Assembly (NCBI GenBank): GCA_002633005.1
Contig: NMRA01000092.1
Location: 325,903 to 366,047, forward strand
Direction: 5' to 3'
Origin: Phoronis australis
Taxonomy: Eukaryota > Phoronida > Phoronidae
Length of the DNA: 40,145 nucleotides
The notes under the pieces are model-generated. The model saw nothing but the letters and a program-made list of their open reading frames with translations. It did not search any database and was not told the DNA's origin. Positions 12,301 through 22,114 of the stretch are shown in pieces (the stretch's first letter is position 1; each line of letters starts with the position of its first letter). A program made the translations under genes and the position numbers.

Positions 12301-13951
12301 CCATTATTTGTCCGCAAGGAACATTTTGGCACCGACAATTCCAACTGTTTGGGAATATTAAAGTAGGTCAAGTCTGAAGGCGCACGGAAACGCTGTTCCA
12401 CTATCATGTTACGTTGTCAGCTTTTGAGGGCAGAGCTAATGGAAGCGCAGTGGTTAAAACTCTAAACCATCACCTGTAATTTTATTTCTATTCAGACTGT
12501 TGAATATTGGATCGTGGTCATAAAACTGTCATACTTTAATGAAAAGAAGTGGCCAAATCAATTACCTTGTTGTTAGATTTGAATATCTTCACAGCAACAG
12601 GTATCAGTTCTAAACCATTGACAATTGTGGCTGAATAGACTCTACCGTACACCCCTTCTCCAAGAACATGTCCATACATAATAAAACCAGATGTTGCCAC
12701 ACATCCCGGTATTTCTAGGAGTTCCTCCCAAGTGAACTGCAATTTGGACTCATCCGAACTACAAGTCCCGGACAAGTCAGATGTTTCCGTGCTTGAGGTG
12801 TCGGAACTTTCCGTTGTAGTAGACGAGTCTTTCTCTTCATCAAAGTTATCAGAACAGCTGCCTTTGGAAGGAACATCATATGAGCTATTAGAAGATTGTT
12901 CTAGAAAAGAAGAAGAAGAAGACGACGACGAATCTTCTGTTTCACTTTTTCCCCTACCAAATGACTTCATCTTTTCACTTGTTCTACGAAGGTGTCTCTC
13001 AAAAGTTCTGGAGATTCTAGCATTTGCAGCTGCTGAACTAGGAAACGTGGTCGATTTGGTAGTGTACCGCAAAGTATAATTAGTTCGAAAATTTTCTTTG
13101 TGTTGTAGTGACGGCACGTTAAGGTGTGCATGTGCCGACGTTACGGCTGGTCCACACGACAAGCTCCTGAGACAACTACCACGGACATTCCTTTTCTGCC
13201 GAACATGAATGCACTTGTCACACCAATCGTAATGGATGCCCGTAAAAACAGGTTGCAACCATAACGGACATTGATTGCAGCGGTTAAAACTCTGTGGAAA
13301 CACACGTTGAATCCTAGGAAGGGACAAAGTTGTTTGTTCTTGCGTCGGTCTTCTGTAATGCACGCATATTTTGTCGTTTACGAGTTGTTTGATGCACCTA
13401 GCGAGTCTACCATAGTGTCTCGTGTTCCGACAGGAGACCGTTGCTGTCTGAACACCAACAGATTTTGTACGCACATAAATGCTCGGGCAAGAGGAGGTAA
13501 TGTCTAGCTTAAGCTTTTCTCTCCTTGCTAACTCTATGGAATGTAGAATCTGCAAGAACTGTTTGTGAAGAAACGCATGCGCAACTAAATCTGTTGTAGC
13601 ATCAATGTAAGTTTTGATGGATGTTTGTTTTAATTCACTGTCTTTTAATTTTACCATGTTCTTCAATGTCGACCTATCAAAATGTATTCCAGCGCCACTA
13701 TCGGCAGTGTCCGCTGAACCAGCAACAGAAGAAACACCAGCGTCAGCACTAGCAATCTCACATTCTTGTGATAAAACTTCATTGTTGACTTCCTGCTCAC
13801 AAAAACCATTCTCCGGCGTGTGAATTGGATCAATATCAGCAACTATTTCACTCTTTGCCTTCGATATTGGACTTGGGCTTCCTTCGGTCGCAGTCTTTCT
13901 GATTTCTTTATCAGGCGAATGAAGATCGCCGCGGCTACAGACACTTTCCAT
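9176..13951 (-). CDS. Four-exon protein kinase with a long novel N-terminal region (679 aa)
   Basis: The exons are 13951-12566, 11882-11631, 10996-10818 and 9398-9176. All junctions are GT-AG and in phase, giving 679 residues and a TAA stop. The ATG at 13951 follows an in-frame TAA by 9 nt. The kinase domain starts near 425. Its landmarks are GEGVYGRV (431-438), lysine 455 in AVK, the helix-C glutamate about 469, catalytic D550 with IK and N555, D568-M-G in place of DFG, YLAPE (587-591), an aspartate in ADMYSLG and the C-lobe arginine in DRP. The His-Arg-Asp loop reads V-N-D, so it is non-RD and lacks the histidine. The N-terminus has C225-x2-C228 and C244-x2-C247, a poly-Ser run (341-348) and an acidic Ser/Thr stretch to 401. 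It resembles expanded Ser/Thr-type kinases of marine invertebrates; no orthologue is recognised. Confidence 0.9.
9399..10817 (-). other. Kinase gene intron 3
   Basis: No exon is seen here. It includes about 55 nt at 10472-10528 that recur, inverted and with substitutions, at 15843-15885. A T-rich tract lies near 9545. Confidence 0.7.
10818..10996 (-). CDS. Kinase gene exon 3 (catalytic and activation loops)
   Basis: The acceptor TTTCGTAG gives phase 0; the donor is TC|GTAAGT in phase 2. It begins RVNDIKTDN, then has FVDMGFAT and GDYLAPEV. No alternative in-phase acceptor nearby restores a histidine before the N-D pair. Confidence 0.88.
10997..11630 (-). other. Kinase gene intron 2
   Basis: This is AT-rich intron with no other recognisable element. 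The 5' splice site is GTAAGT and the 3' splice site is CGTAG. Confidence 0.8.
11631..11882 (-). CDS. Kinase gene exon 2 (helix C to start of catalytic loop)
   Basis: It encodes 84 codons, with acceptor TTATAG and donor GTT|GTAAGT, both phase 0. It contains the helix-C segment ETEVEALLAL, the hinge-like FGLVMELIG and KIHDLDV just before the catalytic loop. Confidence 0.88.
11883..12565 (-). other. Kinase gene intron 1
   Basis: It is bounded by GTAATT and a pyrimidine-rich acceptor ending TTATAG. Nothing else is recognised. Confidence 0.8.
12566..13951 (-). CDS. Kinase gene exon 1 (N-terminal region through the ATP-binding lysine)
   Basis: It encodes 462 codons and ends in phase 0 at AAG|GTAATT. 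It carries the whole non-kinase region plus the glycine-rich loop and lysine 455. The trinucleotide run at 12908-12933 encodes the poly-Ser stretch. Confidence 0.9.
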
Positions 13952-16900
13952 TTTGGTTTAGTGAGTCACGTGCATCTTAGGCGAGATGAAGTTTTGCTAG
14001 CGTGCGTCATGTATAAGCAAGTAACGTCATACGTGGAATACTTCTTCAGGCTTGAGGAACAAATACAGTACGAAATGCTTGGTAGCGTTCCATCGACCAA
14101 GTTTCTTGCGAGTCTGAAAAGCAAGATTACGCAAGACCACGCAAAATCGCGCTAGTGAAGGGCGAGTATTTTGCGAGTACGCTCGAGACCATACTAGCAT
14201 GACCTAGCAAATTGGTTGGCACTGAAACCATTCGGTCGGTGAGGCTAGAATACTGACTTACAGTTCATAAGTTATAGAATTCAGTGTTTCCCTTCCACCC
14301 TAGGTAGAGAGACTGATCTCGTCCGCGGAAATCACAAACTGGTTCAACAAAAGCCTTGCTATTGCAACGAATCACTTGAAGAAAGTACACTCGATGGTGC
14401 TTCGCGTCGGTGTTTACACACGAAAAATATTCGAGATGCCAAAAAATATCCCAAAAATTGAAAATTTGGCATTTTTCAACCCAAAATCACAAATTGAAAA
14501 GCGCCTGATCTTAGAGTGGAGACAACATGCCGAATGCTCCTGACCTCTACCTTTCAGAAATTAAGTTTAAACAGTCTTAGCTACAACTAGATTTTTCTAG
14601 TTTCCATTTACCGGTACGTGATGTATACCTGCTCTTGCAGTAACGATTTCGGCCAGAACAAGGAATGCTGTATATCAAGCGAAGATTTCTCTCTGTAACT
14701 AAAGCTATCTGCTATAAAATGGTAGAGGATCAAGTGGAGATTGAACATCATGAAAAGTAAGATACAGCCGATGACATTTCCATGCTATCCACACCAGGAA
14801 TTCTTTCCCCAAACATACACAGCAAGACCTCTTCAATCAATGCCAAGTGACCCTCCAGGGGTCAGTTTCATGAAAAGTGACTTAAGACTGAGGACACAAA
14901 TTTGAGCTTACACCCCACATAACTATTTCTGAAAAATGTTTAAGTCTAACTTGAGCAATATTGTAGTCTAAGAGAACATACACACAGCCCTTAGGTACTG
15001 AATTCTATAAATTATTTCTAGACTGTGATGTCTTCATAATTACTTGGCTAAACCTTCAGTCAGCAATAACTGGTTACACCCAATGAGCTATGCATAACAA
15101 TTTATGGTGGCACTCAATAGTTTTTTAGTCACGGTTCAGTTTGCCTCCCCAGTTTCATTACAAATTCGCGCTTGCTGGGTTGGCTGGGTATTTTAAGTTC
15201 TGTGCTGCATGTGAAGGTTACGAATGACATTTGCTTGATTTTTAATCTGTTCTGAGTGAAAATTGTTGCGACGCCCATGCTTGATCCACTTTTTGCTCAG
15301 CCGTGGCTTTTCTTTAACCTTTATTGCTTATAAGCTGGAAGTTGAAATTTAGCGGGAAATTCGGGTACCATTCAGACTCTTTGGATTTGTGAGAAATCAG
15401 GCTGGTCAACATTCAATTTCCACATAAGTTCTGGTGTCTGGAGAGTTTTGGCAGTGTGAACGAACTGTCTCTCAGTTTTTAATATAATCGCAAACAAATG
15501 GTGGCTTGGGGTGAAAACTGATGATTTGGCGTATTTTTACTCGTTTTTTTCAAGTATCCGGCTGCACATCCGGTAGTCGTAAGTAAAAGGTGGAAAATTG
15601 ACTTTGGAATCCTTTTCAATAGATTTGTGCAAGGTTTTTGAAGTCTTTGACCCGTTATACTCAGGTTTTGTACATCCTGTGAAACAGACTACTGGAGCTT
15701 ACTCAACCTTGTTTTTCGAGTCCTAAATCAGCAATAACTGTTGAGTGCCACATGTCTCATTGGTCGGCAGCACAATCGGTTTAACGGTTGCATATCCGGA
15801 TGTTAGTCTGCGCAAAGCCTATTATAGATAGAGCCGCCTCCAGTTCAGTAACGCTAGGACCTCGCTAAAGAGCAAGACTTCGTACAGTGACGCCAAACGT
15901 ACACAACCTACATCGACCAGCCTTCTGTCGCAACGATGCACAAGGCCAGAGGACTGTGACGCCTGTTCAAGTAGTTTACAGGCTCAAATAGCCGCCAGTT
16001 AAGAAGCTCATCTATTATAGACAACGACGTCATTGCGATAGGTGCATGTAATACCTAGCCGTCGTGCAGTTGGGCCAGATGTGCGTCCATATACATAGGC
16101 CTATTATCAGTGTGTGATGCGAACTCGTCGTGGCTAACCCTTTAAAGGCATGCTATCGTTTTTGCAGCCGTAAGACGCAAATTGGAAGTGAAAGACTTTT
16201 TGAAGGAAACAAAAGACAAGCGCTTTAGCGAACGATGCCATTTGTATCACGATTCTTTATGCCTGGGAGGAATTTGATGTTTTTCGATTCGATTCTTGTT
16301 TGTCAAATTAATTCATTGGTTCATAACGAAAGTTGTTAACTTGCCACTTGTGCCAATTTTAGCGCAATGCAATTGTTTAAAAATGATAAGATTAAAACTA
16401 ATGAACGATCCTGAGCTGTTTATTGGTTCAATTTCCCAATTTCTGTGGTTGTAAGACACCCATACCAACGGCGAAATTGGAACTACATATTAAATCGAAA
16501 CGTGGTTAGGCGTGTCGGTATTGAAATCGTTTGCTCCTACATCGAGTTCGATTATAATTTGATTAATCGTCGCACCCTTATCAAAAGGCAATGTCAACAT
16601 TAGTTTGAACAAGTCGATCGTTGCATGAGCCCCAGAATAGGTTTAGCTAAAAATCGTTGAAAGCAAAGTTCCATGGCCTTTACAAATTGAAATTAACTTG
16701 GGATCTACCGACTGGAGTATGAATTGAGTCAATTGCAAACCAAACAAGCAATATTCAGGTTCTAATGTCATAAATTCATGACCCACCACCAGTTTCCGAA
16801 CACTTTCCTGCTATTGTCAGAAATTCTCTTATTGTCAAATGCCCGTCTTTGACTAGAGCGCAATGCAAAGCGTGTGGTATTTGTACATTTGACTCTGACT

Positions 16901-17607
16901 GCACTTGGTGAAATAGTTATGGTGAAAAAGTGACGTCTTGACAAGTAATCCATAACGAGTTAGTTGATGAATATCAAATTCTGGTGCCGATTTCACACGG
17001 CATCAGATAGGTTTGGTGCCGTTTTTAACTCTATATTCTGAAGATTTGGCGGAAATCAGTGACTTATATTTCCAATTGTTCATTGAAAACTTCTTTACCT
17101 GTCGAGGAATTCAAACATTTATTGAATGATTACAGAATCACGATGGTGAATCCTTGTACGCATCGGAGCCGGAGGCTAGCCCGAGGCAATACAACAAAGG
17201 GCAAATAATTCTCTGGAGACGGTGTGAGAGAGCGGCGAAATATCTGGCTGAATTGACGGCACTTTTTTAGGAACCCCCTACTGAGTTTGACCGTTCTACT
17301 GTTTCAATTTGGGTCAACGTTAATGGCTATGACGCACAAAATTTGGTTGAGAGTACCAGTCATGCCGCAAACTACAGTGTATGCGACCTCCACACAAAGT
17401 ATTCTTTGACGAACACTGAGAAGTCAAAACCAGGCGAAACATGACTTCAAACAACGTAAAACCAAATGGCCGCAAAATACTTGTATTGAAGCTCAAAATA
17501 CACAGAAATACACTTCAAAATGTAAAAATTCTGCAAATGCTCCACGGCACATAAATTAGAATAATGATTCATAAACCGGTGCTTGTAGTACAGTCCCAAG
17601 TGAACTC
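13952..17607. other. Intergenic stretch between the kinase gene and the repeat-protein gene
   Basis: No exon is supported. The part just right of 13952 should contain the kinase promoter; a CACGTG E-box lies at about 13968-13973. The dispersed repeat at 15843-15885 is an inverted partner of 10472-10528. A possible minus-strand AATAAA (17118-17123) lies about 485 nt past the repeat-protein stop codon. Small open frames show no domain. Confidence 0.55.
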
Positions 17608-20550
17608 TCAGTCTTCTGGTGAGGGGGCGCAACACAAAAGGCGTCGCCACCAGGATAGTCTCTTCTCGTCATTTGTTCGTGACGGAGACTTATTCCTACG
17701 ACTTTTCTTTTGTTTCAGATACCCGTGATCGTCATCAGTATATTCTTTTCTCACGCTAGCGCTTTCATTATTGACAGAAGTGCGGTTGCCCACGCGGTAA
17801 CCTGTGTCACCAGTAAGGTCATCGACAAGTCCCTTGTTGCCACAAGAAACATCGACAATGTCTCCGAGGATTCCATTGATAACGTCAGTTACGATTCCGT
17901 TGTTGTCGTCTGTGCCACGATATTCCCACACTCTGTTTGTAAAAGAACTTTCAGGTTCAGCTTCAACACTTGTATCGTGCCCTGTGTCACCATTTCCAAA
18001 CAGAGGATCATGTCCCGGATCAGCATTTCCATGATAAGGAGCATACCGAGTATCATGGTCAGGGTCACCATTTCCATGCAGAGTATCATATCTTGGATCA
18101 CCTTTTCCACACAGAATATCATGCCCTGCATCACCATTGTCATACGCAGTATCATGCTCTGGATCACCATTTTCATACGCAGAATGGTGCTCAGGATCAC
18201 CGTGTTCATATGACATATCGTTGTTAGGATTACCATTTCCATCATCATGCTCAGGGACACAATTTCCATATGAAGTATAATATCCAGGATCACAGCTTTC
18301 ACCTGAGATATAATGATTAGAATCACCTCTTCCATAAGGAGTATAATGGTAAGGATAACCATTTTCATACGGGACATCATGCCCTGGATCACGATTTCCA
18401 TACTGAGCATGATGCCCTGCATAAACATTTCCATTTGAAGTATCACGTCCTGGATCACCATCTCCATACAGATTATCATTTCCTGGATCGCCATTTCCAT
18501 GTGGAGTAACAGTCACTGGATCACCATTTGCACATGAAGTATCACGTCCTGGATCACCATCTCCATACAGAGTATCATGTCCTGGATAACCATTTCCACA
18601 CGAAGTATCATGCTCTGGATCACCGTCTTCATATGGAGTATCATTTTCTGGATTACAATTTCCATGTGGAGTATCATTCACTGGATCACCATTTCCACAT
18701 GAAAAATCATGCCCTGGATTACCATCTCCATACAGAGTATCATTTCCTTGATCGTCATTTCCACTAGAAGTATCATGCCCTGGATAACCATCTCGATACG
18801 AAGTATCATTTGGATAACCATTTCCACACGAAACATCGTGCCCTGGATCACCAGTCGCGTCAGCAATGTGCTTCAGTCCTTGAACTGCGAGTACACCGTC
18901 TGTTTTCTCTTTATATTTACCCTGCAGTTGCTTCGCGCCAACTTTATTGGCAATTTCAATGTTTTCATTGAAGTAGTTCTTCCGATTCAGTGTGCTTTTG
19001 CTATCTACAGTAGTAGTAGAAAGAAGACAGGGTTTGAGCTTTGATTCTGAATTGATGCTTGTGTTTGCCGCTGTTGTAGTTTCCTGATGCCCGTGTGGTG
19101 TTTCTGGGATGTCGTCGAGAATGTCTTCAATATATTCATAGCGAACAGTTTTGGTCTGGCCGTTTTCATCTACTTTAGTCAAAGTGATACTTGAATCTTC
19201 GTATTCCTCACTTAAGTCATCATCTTCAAAACCTCCTAGCATGACAGAGATTATTGCTGTTGTAATGTCCAAGAGGTTCTCTGTGATTGGTACTGTATGT
19301 CGCTTGATAAGATTCACGAACGCTGATACATACGCCATTAGAAAAATCATCAAGTCTACTAATACCCTAATGGGTACTTCCAGTGTCATATTAAAATTTG
19401 AATTCTGACAGCCTGGATCACCATCTCCATACAGGGTATCATGTCCTGGATCACCATTTCCGCATGAAGTATCATATCTTGGATCACATCTTTCACGCAC
19501 AGTATTCTTCATTGGATCACCCTTTCCATACGGGGTATCTTGCCGGGGATCACCCTTTTTATGTAAAATATCGTTGTCAGTATCACCCTTTCTAGACTGA
19601 GTATCATTGTGAGGATCGCCCTTTCGATACGGAGTATCATGCCAAGTATCACCATTTCCTTTCCAAGTATTATGGTCAGGGTCACCATTATCGCATGGTG
19701 CCTCAAGTGTAGAATCACGCTTGCCATGTGAAGCGTCGGACCCATGATCTCTTTTTTCATATATAATGCCAGGTCTGGGATCACCCTCATTACATGGATC
19801 GTCACGCTTGTCTTCATCATTATCATCATGAGCATTGTTTCTGTCATTTACGGTAAGAATAGCTTGTTCGTTTCCTTTTTCGCCACCTGCGCTATTCATA
19901 AGCCGTCCAACATTGCCATTTTTAATGTCACGTACGTACTTGTCCATTCCATCTGTAACATCAGCAAGGCGCCCGTTCTTGACCTCGATGGCATCAAGTA
20001 TGCATCTTTCTCCGTTAGCGGTAGCGTCAGGAGTGTGCTCCAGTCCATGGACTGCAAGTATACAGTCTGTTTTCTCTTTACATTTTGCCTGCAGTTGCAT
20101 GGCGTCAACCTTGTTGGCAATTTCACTGTTTTCATTGAAGTTGTTCTTCTGATTCAGTGCGCTTTTGCTATCTACTGTAGCAGTAGGAAGAAGACATAGT
20201 TTGAGTTTTGTTTCTGAATTGATGGTTGCAGCTGCTCTAGTTTCTTGGTGTTCCTGTGGTATTTCTGGGATGTCGTTGAGAATGTCTTCAATATATTCAT
20301 AGCAAACAGTTTTGGTCCGTCCGTTTTCATCTACTTTAGTCAAAGTGATAGTTGAATCTTCGTATTCCTCGCTCAAGTCATCATCTTCAAAATCTCCTAG
20401 CATGAAGGAAATTATTTCTATTTTGATGTCCAAGAGCTTCTCTGTGAGTGGTACTATATGCAGCTTAATAATATTCACAAACGCTGATATATATGCCATT
20501 AGAAAGACCATCAAGTCTGCTAATACCCTGATGGGTACTTTCATTGCCAT
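17608..20550 (-). CDS. Unknown 980-aa protein: duplicated membrane-segment module plus 11-residue Asp/His repeats
   Basis: One uninterrupted reading frame, with two in-frame stops shortly upstream of its ATG. The order is: module A (residues 1-177), with a hydrophobic segment about 7-36, a very acidic FEDDDLSEEYEDS patch and a helix-prone YEYIEDIL segment; an acidic linker; array 1 (256-381); module B (from Met388, the same landmarks); array 2 (567-864); and a tail ending WWRRLLCCAPSPED. The repeat is roughly GDPGHDTxYGN. Arg residues beside the Cys pair suggest a palmitoylated membrane anchor, and the hydrophobic segments suggest membrane insertion. Asp and His at fixed spacing suggest metal binding. 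These roles are inference; I do not recognise the family. Open frames on the other strand in the arrays are by-products of the 33-bp period. No introns are evident. Confidence 0.85.
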   Translation of the reverse strand: MAMKVPIRVLADLMVFLMAYISAFVNIIKLHIVPLTEKLLDIKIEIISFMLGDFEDDDLSEEYEDSTITLTKVDENGRTKTVCYEYIEDILNDIPEIPQEHQETRAAATINSETKLKLCLLPTATVDSKSALNQKNNFNENSEIANKVDAMQLQAKCKEKTDCILAVHGLEHTPDATANGERCILDAIEVKNGRLADVTDGMDKYVRDIKNGNVGRLMNSAGGEKGNEQAILTVNDRNNAHDDNDEDKRDDPCNEGDPRPGIIYEKRDHGSDASHGKRDSTLEAPCDNGDPDHNTWKGNGDTWHDTPYRKGDPHNDTQSRKGDTDNDILHKKGDPRQDTPYGKGDPMKNTVRERCDPRYDTSCGNGDPGHDTLYGDGDPGCQNSNFNMTLEVPIRVLVDLMIFLMAYVSAFVNLIKRHTVPITENLLDITTAIISVMLGGFEDDDLSEEYEDSSITLTKVDENGQTKTVRYEYIEDILDDIPETPHGHQETTTAANTSINSESKLKPCLLSTTTVDSKSTLNRKNYFNENIEIANKVGAKQLQGKYKEKTDGVLAVQGLKHIADATGDPGHDVSCGNGYPNDTSYRDGYPGHDTSSGNDDQGNDTLYGDGNPGHDFSCGNGDPVNDTPHGNCNPENDTPYEDGDPEHDTSCGNGYPGHDTLYGDGDPGRDTSCANGDPVTVTPHGNGDPGNDNLYGDGDPGRDTSNGNVYAGHHAQYGNRDPGHDVPYENGYPYHYTPYGRGDSNHYISGESCDPGYYTSYGNCVPEHDDGNGNPNNDMSYEHGDPEHHSAYENGDPEHDTAYDNGDAGHDILCGKGDPRYDTLHGNGDPDHDTRYAPYHGNADPGHDPLFGNGDTGHDTSVEAEPESSFTNRVWEYRGTDDNNGIVTDVINGILGDIVDVSCGNKGLVDDLTGDTGYRVGNRTSVNNESASVRKEYTDDDHGYLKQKKSRRNKSPSRTNDEKRLSWWRRLLCCAPSPED
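17959..18852 (-). repeat. Array 2: about 27 tandem copies of a 33-bp (11-codon) repeat
   Basis: It is 894 bp long. Most units read GGTGATCCAGGACATGATAC on the coding strand, followed by variable bases. The first third (right end) is the most regular; units become divergent toward the C-terminus, with one 9-codon and one 15-codon unit. All length changes keep the frame. Confidence 0.92.
18853..19407 (-). repeat. Module B, the internal duplicate of module A and its leader
   Basis: These 555 nt match 20020-20568 at high identity (roughly 85-90% by eye). The match includes 18-21 nt upstream of the first copy's start codon, which here encode QNSNFN before Met388. The 234 nt linker after module A (19786-20019) is absent from this copy. 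Confidence 0.9.
19408..19785 (-). repeat. Array 1: about 11.5 copies of the 11-codon repeat
   Basis: It is 378 bp long. Units near its left end (closest to module B) are almost the same as array 2 units (CGNGDPGHDTLYGDGDPG), while units near its right end are more divergent and lysine-richer. The array is cut after GDPGC by the start of module B. Confidence 0.9.
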
Positions 20551-20568
20551 ATTAAAATATGAATTCTG
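20020..20568 (-). repeat. Module A, first copy of the duplicated unit, with its untranslated leader
   Basis: It covers the first 177 codons plus 18 nt of leader. It is the partner of 18853-19407. The right limit of homology falls inside a CRE palindrome. Confidence 0.88.
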
Positions 20569-20591
20569 ACGTCATCAATACGTTGACGTCA
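20567..20591. promoter_or_regulatory. Two perfect CRE palindromes (TGACGTCA)
   Basis: TGACGTCA occurs at 20567-20574 and 20584-20591, 17 bp apart and 17 nt upstream of the repeat-protein start codon. CREs bind CREB/ATF bZIP factors in animals. If the TATA-like element at 20652 is used, both sites lie in the transcribed leader. Confidence 0.6.
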
Positions 20592-20651
20592 CACACGCAA
20601 TACGCATTAAATGAACTCGAGAGTGTAAAGTCATTTTTGCGACAATGGCGA

Positions 20652-20660
20652 TATTTTATA
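20652..20660 (-). promoter_or_regulatory. TATA-like box for the repeat-protein gene
   Basis: On the minus strand the sequence reads AGTATAAAATATCG, about 100 nt before the ATG. The expected start site would be near 20625. Confidence 0.45.
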
Positions 20661-21322
20661 CTAATAGACGTAATGTTCAAAGAATCCACACTTTTCGTTT
20701 GAGACTCAGTGTTTGGAAAATAAGTGAATGCGCTTTTGACTGCATGCAAACACCAACATATAAAAAATAATGTTAAATGATGCATTCCGTTTCATGGCGA
20801 TACAGAAGCCATTCTCAGGAAATCCACTCGTTTTGCTGTCATTTGCATACCCTTAGGCAATGATTGTGCCAACCTAAGTTCAATTCTGTTCTATACCGTT
20901 GTCCCTCGCATGCGCACACCCAGCCTAAAGAATATGGGCTAGAATCACTAAGATTCGCGGGTTACGTTCAGAGGTATGAATTGTGCGTTCTCCGAATTTT
21001 GGTAGTTCCTTTTGTCTCGTAATCTACTTTTTTCGGATTGTTTTTTTGTTTCTCTGAGGCGGACCGTTTTGCCCACTTCGCCAAATGGGTGCTCGTTCGA
21101 ACCCCCTCCGCCTAAACTTTTTAAAAAACAAGAGGGAATGAATGCTTTTATTCTGGAAGTACAATAAAAATGACTTCCCATATTTAAAAATAACCTGCAC
21201 AAAGATATGACATAAATTTTCTAATAACCAACAATATTATTATGACCTTAATCAGTTGAAACCGGTATAAAATGTAATGCTTCAGGTTTTTTTTTATTCC
21301 GTCCAAGCCATGCAATTGCGAT

Positions 21323-21589
21323 TTATTTTCGTTCAATGTCTAACTCAAATTTAAGCAGATGATAATTTCTTTGCCACTTCCTCATTTCTTGGCCAAATTT
21401 TCTACTTTTGTGATATAGCTGTTGCTTACATGCAAAATAGTCATTCTTCACCTTCGAGAACTCCTCATCTAGTTCACTTGACCTCATGCTGTCAATAATT
21501 TCGTTTCTTTTCTTAACAATGTCCGTTGTACTACAGGTTGCAATCATTTCACTGCCATCTAGTAAACAGTAGCTGACTCCATGGCCACG
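21323..21589 (-). CDS. Possible exon or small ORF, helical, charged (uncertain)
   Basis: The ATG-initiated frame runs from 21547 to a TAA at 21323 (74 aa) and is open upstream for about 14 more codons. Its composition is rich in Lys, Glu and Arg with a heptad-like pattern (KKRNEIIDSMR, KWQRNYHLLKFELD), which looks like coding sequence of an alpha-helical region. No domain, clear splice site or promoter was recognised. It could equally be a decayed transposon ORF. Confidence 0.3.
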   Translation of the reverse strand, partial: RGHGVSYCLLDGSEMIATCSTTDIVKKRNEIIDSMRSSELDEEFSKVKNDYFACKQQLYHKSRKFGQEMRKWQRNYHLLKFELDIERK

Positions 21590-22114
21590 ACTGCATCAGC
21601 TTTGCTATCCAGTTTCACTTTCCTGGCGCAGAACAAACGTGGAGAATGCTCAGGTCGGTTGATTTTGGTCAAGCGAAAACATCTTTTTTTTTCACCAAGG
21701 GTAATCCTGAGTCGATCTTGAAGCGCATTTTTTCATTTCTTCCAAGGGAAATAGGTAAGACGTTTTCTTATCCGCGAGGTCGGTAGCGAATTCACTAAAC
21801 CGCCCTATGTTTTCATCTATACCAATGTTTTGGTCCTTTTTGATGAAGTTCTTGATCCCCGGGAAATAGTTATTATTAGTTAAATTCTTTTATTTCGCTT
21901 ACTGTTATTAATGGAGCCAGGCACACAACACGTATAACCTTCGGGATCGCTTCTCCCGTTCACTTGCTGACATTATTTCTTTACTGAACATATTAGCCAC
22001 AATGCAACATCCTAACCCATTTCCATTATGGCGGGGCTGCAACTCCAGTATTGTGAAGTGGTAGCGCAAGACAAAATATTTCTTTCATGAAGTGGACCTG
22101 TCGTTTATCGCGTG

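Noticed and set aside
17710-18767. Plus-strand open frames rich in His and Tyr (YHxLDHHFH-type repeats) opposite array 2
   Set aside because: They are short pieces in several frames, produced because a 33-bp period stays open in more than one frame. The minus-strand frame is continuous for 980 codons with a good start and non-repeat flanking domains.
21091-21110. GTTCGAACC as a tRNA T-loop
   Set aside because: Sequence upstream does not form acceptor, D or anticodon arms on either strand.
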